Source of the DNA: Sphingobacteriales bacterium UTBCD1
GTDB taxonomy: Bacteria; Bacteroidota; Bacteroidia; Chitinophagales; Chitinophagaceae
Reading direction: 5' to 3'
DNA: 64,000 nt
Assembly (NCBI GenBank): GCA_002066995.1
Contig: MWTC01000015.1
Location: forward strand, 34,986-98,985
This document shows positions 63,143 through 64,000 of this stretch, in pieces. Position numbers and translations under genes: made by a program. The notes beneath the pieces were generated by a model. That model did no database searches and was not told the DNA's origin. It saw only the letters and a list, made by a program, of their open reading frames with translations. How positions within the stretch are numbered: position 1 is the stretch's first letter; each line of letters opens with the position of its first letter.

Positions 63143-63697
63143 ATGAGCAATGGCGGTTACAAAATCAGGAACAAAGATGGTATTCATTTTATAACTTTTG
63201 CTGTAGTGGAATGGGTGGATGTATTTACAAGAAAAGAGTACCGTGATATTTTGTTGGATAGTGTACGGTATTGCCAGAAGGAAAAAGGACTAGTCTTGTA
63301 CGCCTGGTGCATCATGAGCAATCATGTCCATTTTATAGTATCGGCAGAAAATAATGATACCAGTGAAATACTTCGGGATTTTAAGAAATTTACCAGTAAA
63401 CAGATTATTGCTGCAATAGAAAAGAATGAGCAGGAAAGCAGGAAAGCCTGGATGTTGAGAATATTCAGAGAACAAGGAGAAAAGAACAGCCGAAACAGCA
63501 CCTATCAATTCTGGCGGCAGGATAATCAACCAAAAGAATTGTTCAGTGATAAATTTAGTAATCAGAAATTAAACTATATTCACAACAACCCGATAGAAGC
63601 CGGACTGGTTGATAAAGCAGAAGAATATTTATACAGCAGCGCCAGGGATTATTATTTTGGAAAGAATGTTGGTTTGTTGAAAATAAAATTTTTGTGA
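63143..63697 (+). CDS. REP-associated tyrosine transposase (Y1/HUH, RAYT-type)
   Basis: A 184-residue Y1-type transposase (IS200-like superfamily). The metal-binding HUH motif is H61-V-H63 in MSNHVHFI; the likely nucleophilic Tyr is Y145 in NYIHNNPIEAGLV. Length and the C-terminal region fit RAYTs, which are single-copy domesticated relatives of IS200 transposases that act on REP palindromes. Here a hairpin lies 40 bp before the start and another 13 bp after the stop, with a shared core, as expected for RAYT loci. The frame is intact and predicted active. Confidence 0.9.
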   Translation: MSNGGYKIRNKDGIHFITFAVVEWVDVFTRKEYRDILLDSVRYCQKEKGLVLYAWCIMSNHVHFIVSAENNDTSEILRDFKKFTSKQIIAAIEKNEQESRKAWMLRIFREQGEKNSRNSTYQFWRQDNQPKELFSDKFSNQKLNYIHNNPIEAGLVDKAEEYLYSSARDYYFGKNVGLLKIKFL

Positions 63698-63710
63698 AAT
63701 GTAAAGGAAA

Positions 63711-63733
63711 GTCCTGAGTTATAAACTCAGGAC
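63711..63733. repeat. REP-like hairpin downstream of the Y1 transposase gene
   Basis: GTCCTGAGTT-ATA-AACTCAGGAC: a perfect 10-bp stem with a 3-nt loop, 13 bp after the transposase stop. It shares the core TCCTGAGT/ACTCAGGA with the upstream hairpin. Confidence 0.85.
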
Positions 63734-63749
63734 AGCCTTCGTGATTTTC

Positions 63750-63818
63750 TTAAATTATTGAACACTCAGAATAGCGGGGGGGGCGCAATGGAGTTGCTTC
63801 GTTTGATTTGTTTTCCAT
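63750..63818 (-). pseudogene. Truncated copy of the cupin gene start
   Basis: The second repeat copy begins inside the cupin gene, so only its first 13 codons are present (MENKSNEATPLRP) before the frame runs into unrelated sequence and stops. It lies at a run of eight G where copy 1 has five. Confidence 0.75.
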
Positions 63819-64000
63819 AAAATTCTTTTTAATATTCTTACAGATCACTACATGCTACTCTGAATTTTACATTTCATATTCAGAGATGTATTTAAAATCC
63901 CACATGATCTAAAGTTACAACAATCGGGAGATAAAAATATTCCCGCAGGCAGAAGGCCTGCTTTAGTGAAGCAGCTCTTTAATCAGCGATGGCGGCCTGC
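63779..64000. repeat. Direct repeat, copy 2, running off the window edge
   Basis: Identical to 62537-62758. The full extent is unknown because the window ends inside it. If it continues, the 1,242-bp unit with the transposase gene may be tandemly duplicated. Confidence 0.95.

Noticed and set aside
1..64000. CRISPR array, prophage, tRNA or rRNA genes
   Set aside because: No regularly spaced repeats, phage structural genes, tRNA cloverleaf-like or rRNA sequence were recognised, though a tRNA scan was not run.

Overview
The window looks like a chromosomal segment of a Bacteroidota bacterium, most probably a Chitinophagaceae-like member of the Chitinophagia. The signs are a SusC/SusD pair, two further TonB-linked receptors, C-terminal type IX secretion (T9SS) sorting domains on two secreted proteins, a PorT-type T9SS barrel, DUF5686 and DUF5723 outer-membrane proteins, a PafA-type phosphatase, and promoters matching the Bacteroidota pattern TTG-N17-23-TAnnTTTG. 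Base composition is moderate and even. About 58 protein genes fill the window. I saw no rRNA, tRNA, prophage or CRISPR array.

Layout. 1-8.9 kb: the end of a secreted nuclease-like protein, porT-ubiE, the ribosome-assembly GTPase engB, a YkuK-like protein, a T9SS-exported metzincin protease with a small secreted neighbour, a CoA-binding protein and a DUF5723 barrel. 9-17.7 kb: a metallophosphoesterase/beta-propeller fusion, a pyruvate dehydrogenase E2 with two lipoyl domains, an e(P4)-type acid phosphatase lipoprotein, gcvP and a sterol-desaturase-type enzyme. 17.7-24.6 kb: a cysteine-cluster protein, an Xre-RES toxin-antitoxin pair with a palindrome over the antitoxin start, an MBL hydrolase, an MFS exporter, a nucleoside kinase with folK, and an ABC-2 permease with an SRPBCC protein. 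24.9-29.4 kb: a SusCD pair closed by a strong terminator. 29.4-43 kb: queG, a tandem pair of DUF3857/transglutaminase-like proteins (one lacking its catalytic residues), a small pore-loop-like membrane protein, a penicillin-binding-like serine hydrolase, clpB, a DsbA-like protein lacking one cysteine, and pafA. 43-55 kb: a beta-barrel receptor, a MurC-like ligase, an ECF sigma factor with a putative anti-sigma partner, an NlpC/P60 peptidase, a TauE/DUF1634 pair, ppa, a crcB-DUF190 operon and phoH. 55-62.6 kb: a hemerythrin-like protein, a DUF5686 protein, a TonB receptor, rpe and a cupin.

The right end (62.5-64.0 kb) is the only clearly mobile region. It holds a degenerate ISL3/ISAon1-like transposase remnant and a Y1 (HUH) REP-associated transposase gene bracketed by two related hairpins. 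A perfect 222-bp direct repeat at 1,242-bp spacing runs off the window edge and copies the start of the cupin gene. This is either a tandem duplication of a REP-transposase unit or an assembly artefact.

Most other genes are housekeeping or envelope functions in short operons. Seven convergent gene pairs abut within 8 bp or overlap. No large unknown defence or biosynthetic system is evident. The best leads are the REP-type element with its repeat, the operator-like palindrome of the toxin-antitoxin locus, and several proteins whose key catalytic or selectivity residues are missing.
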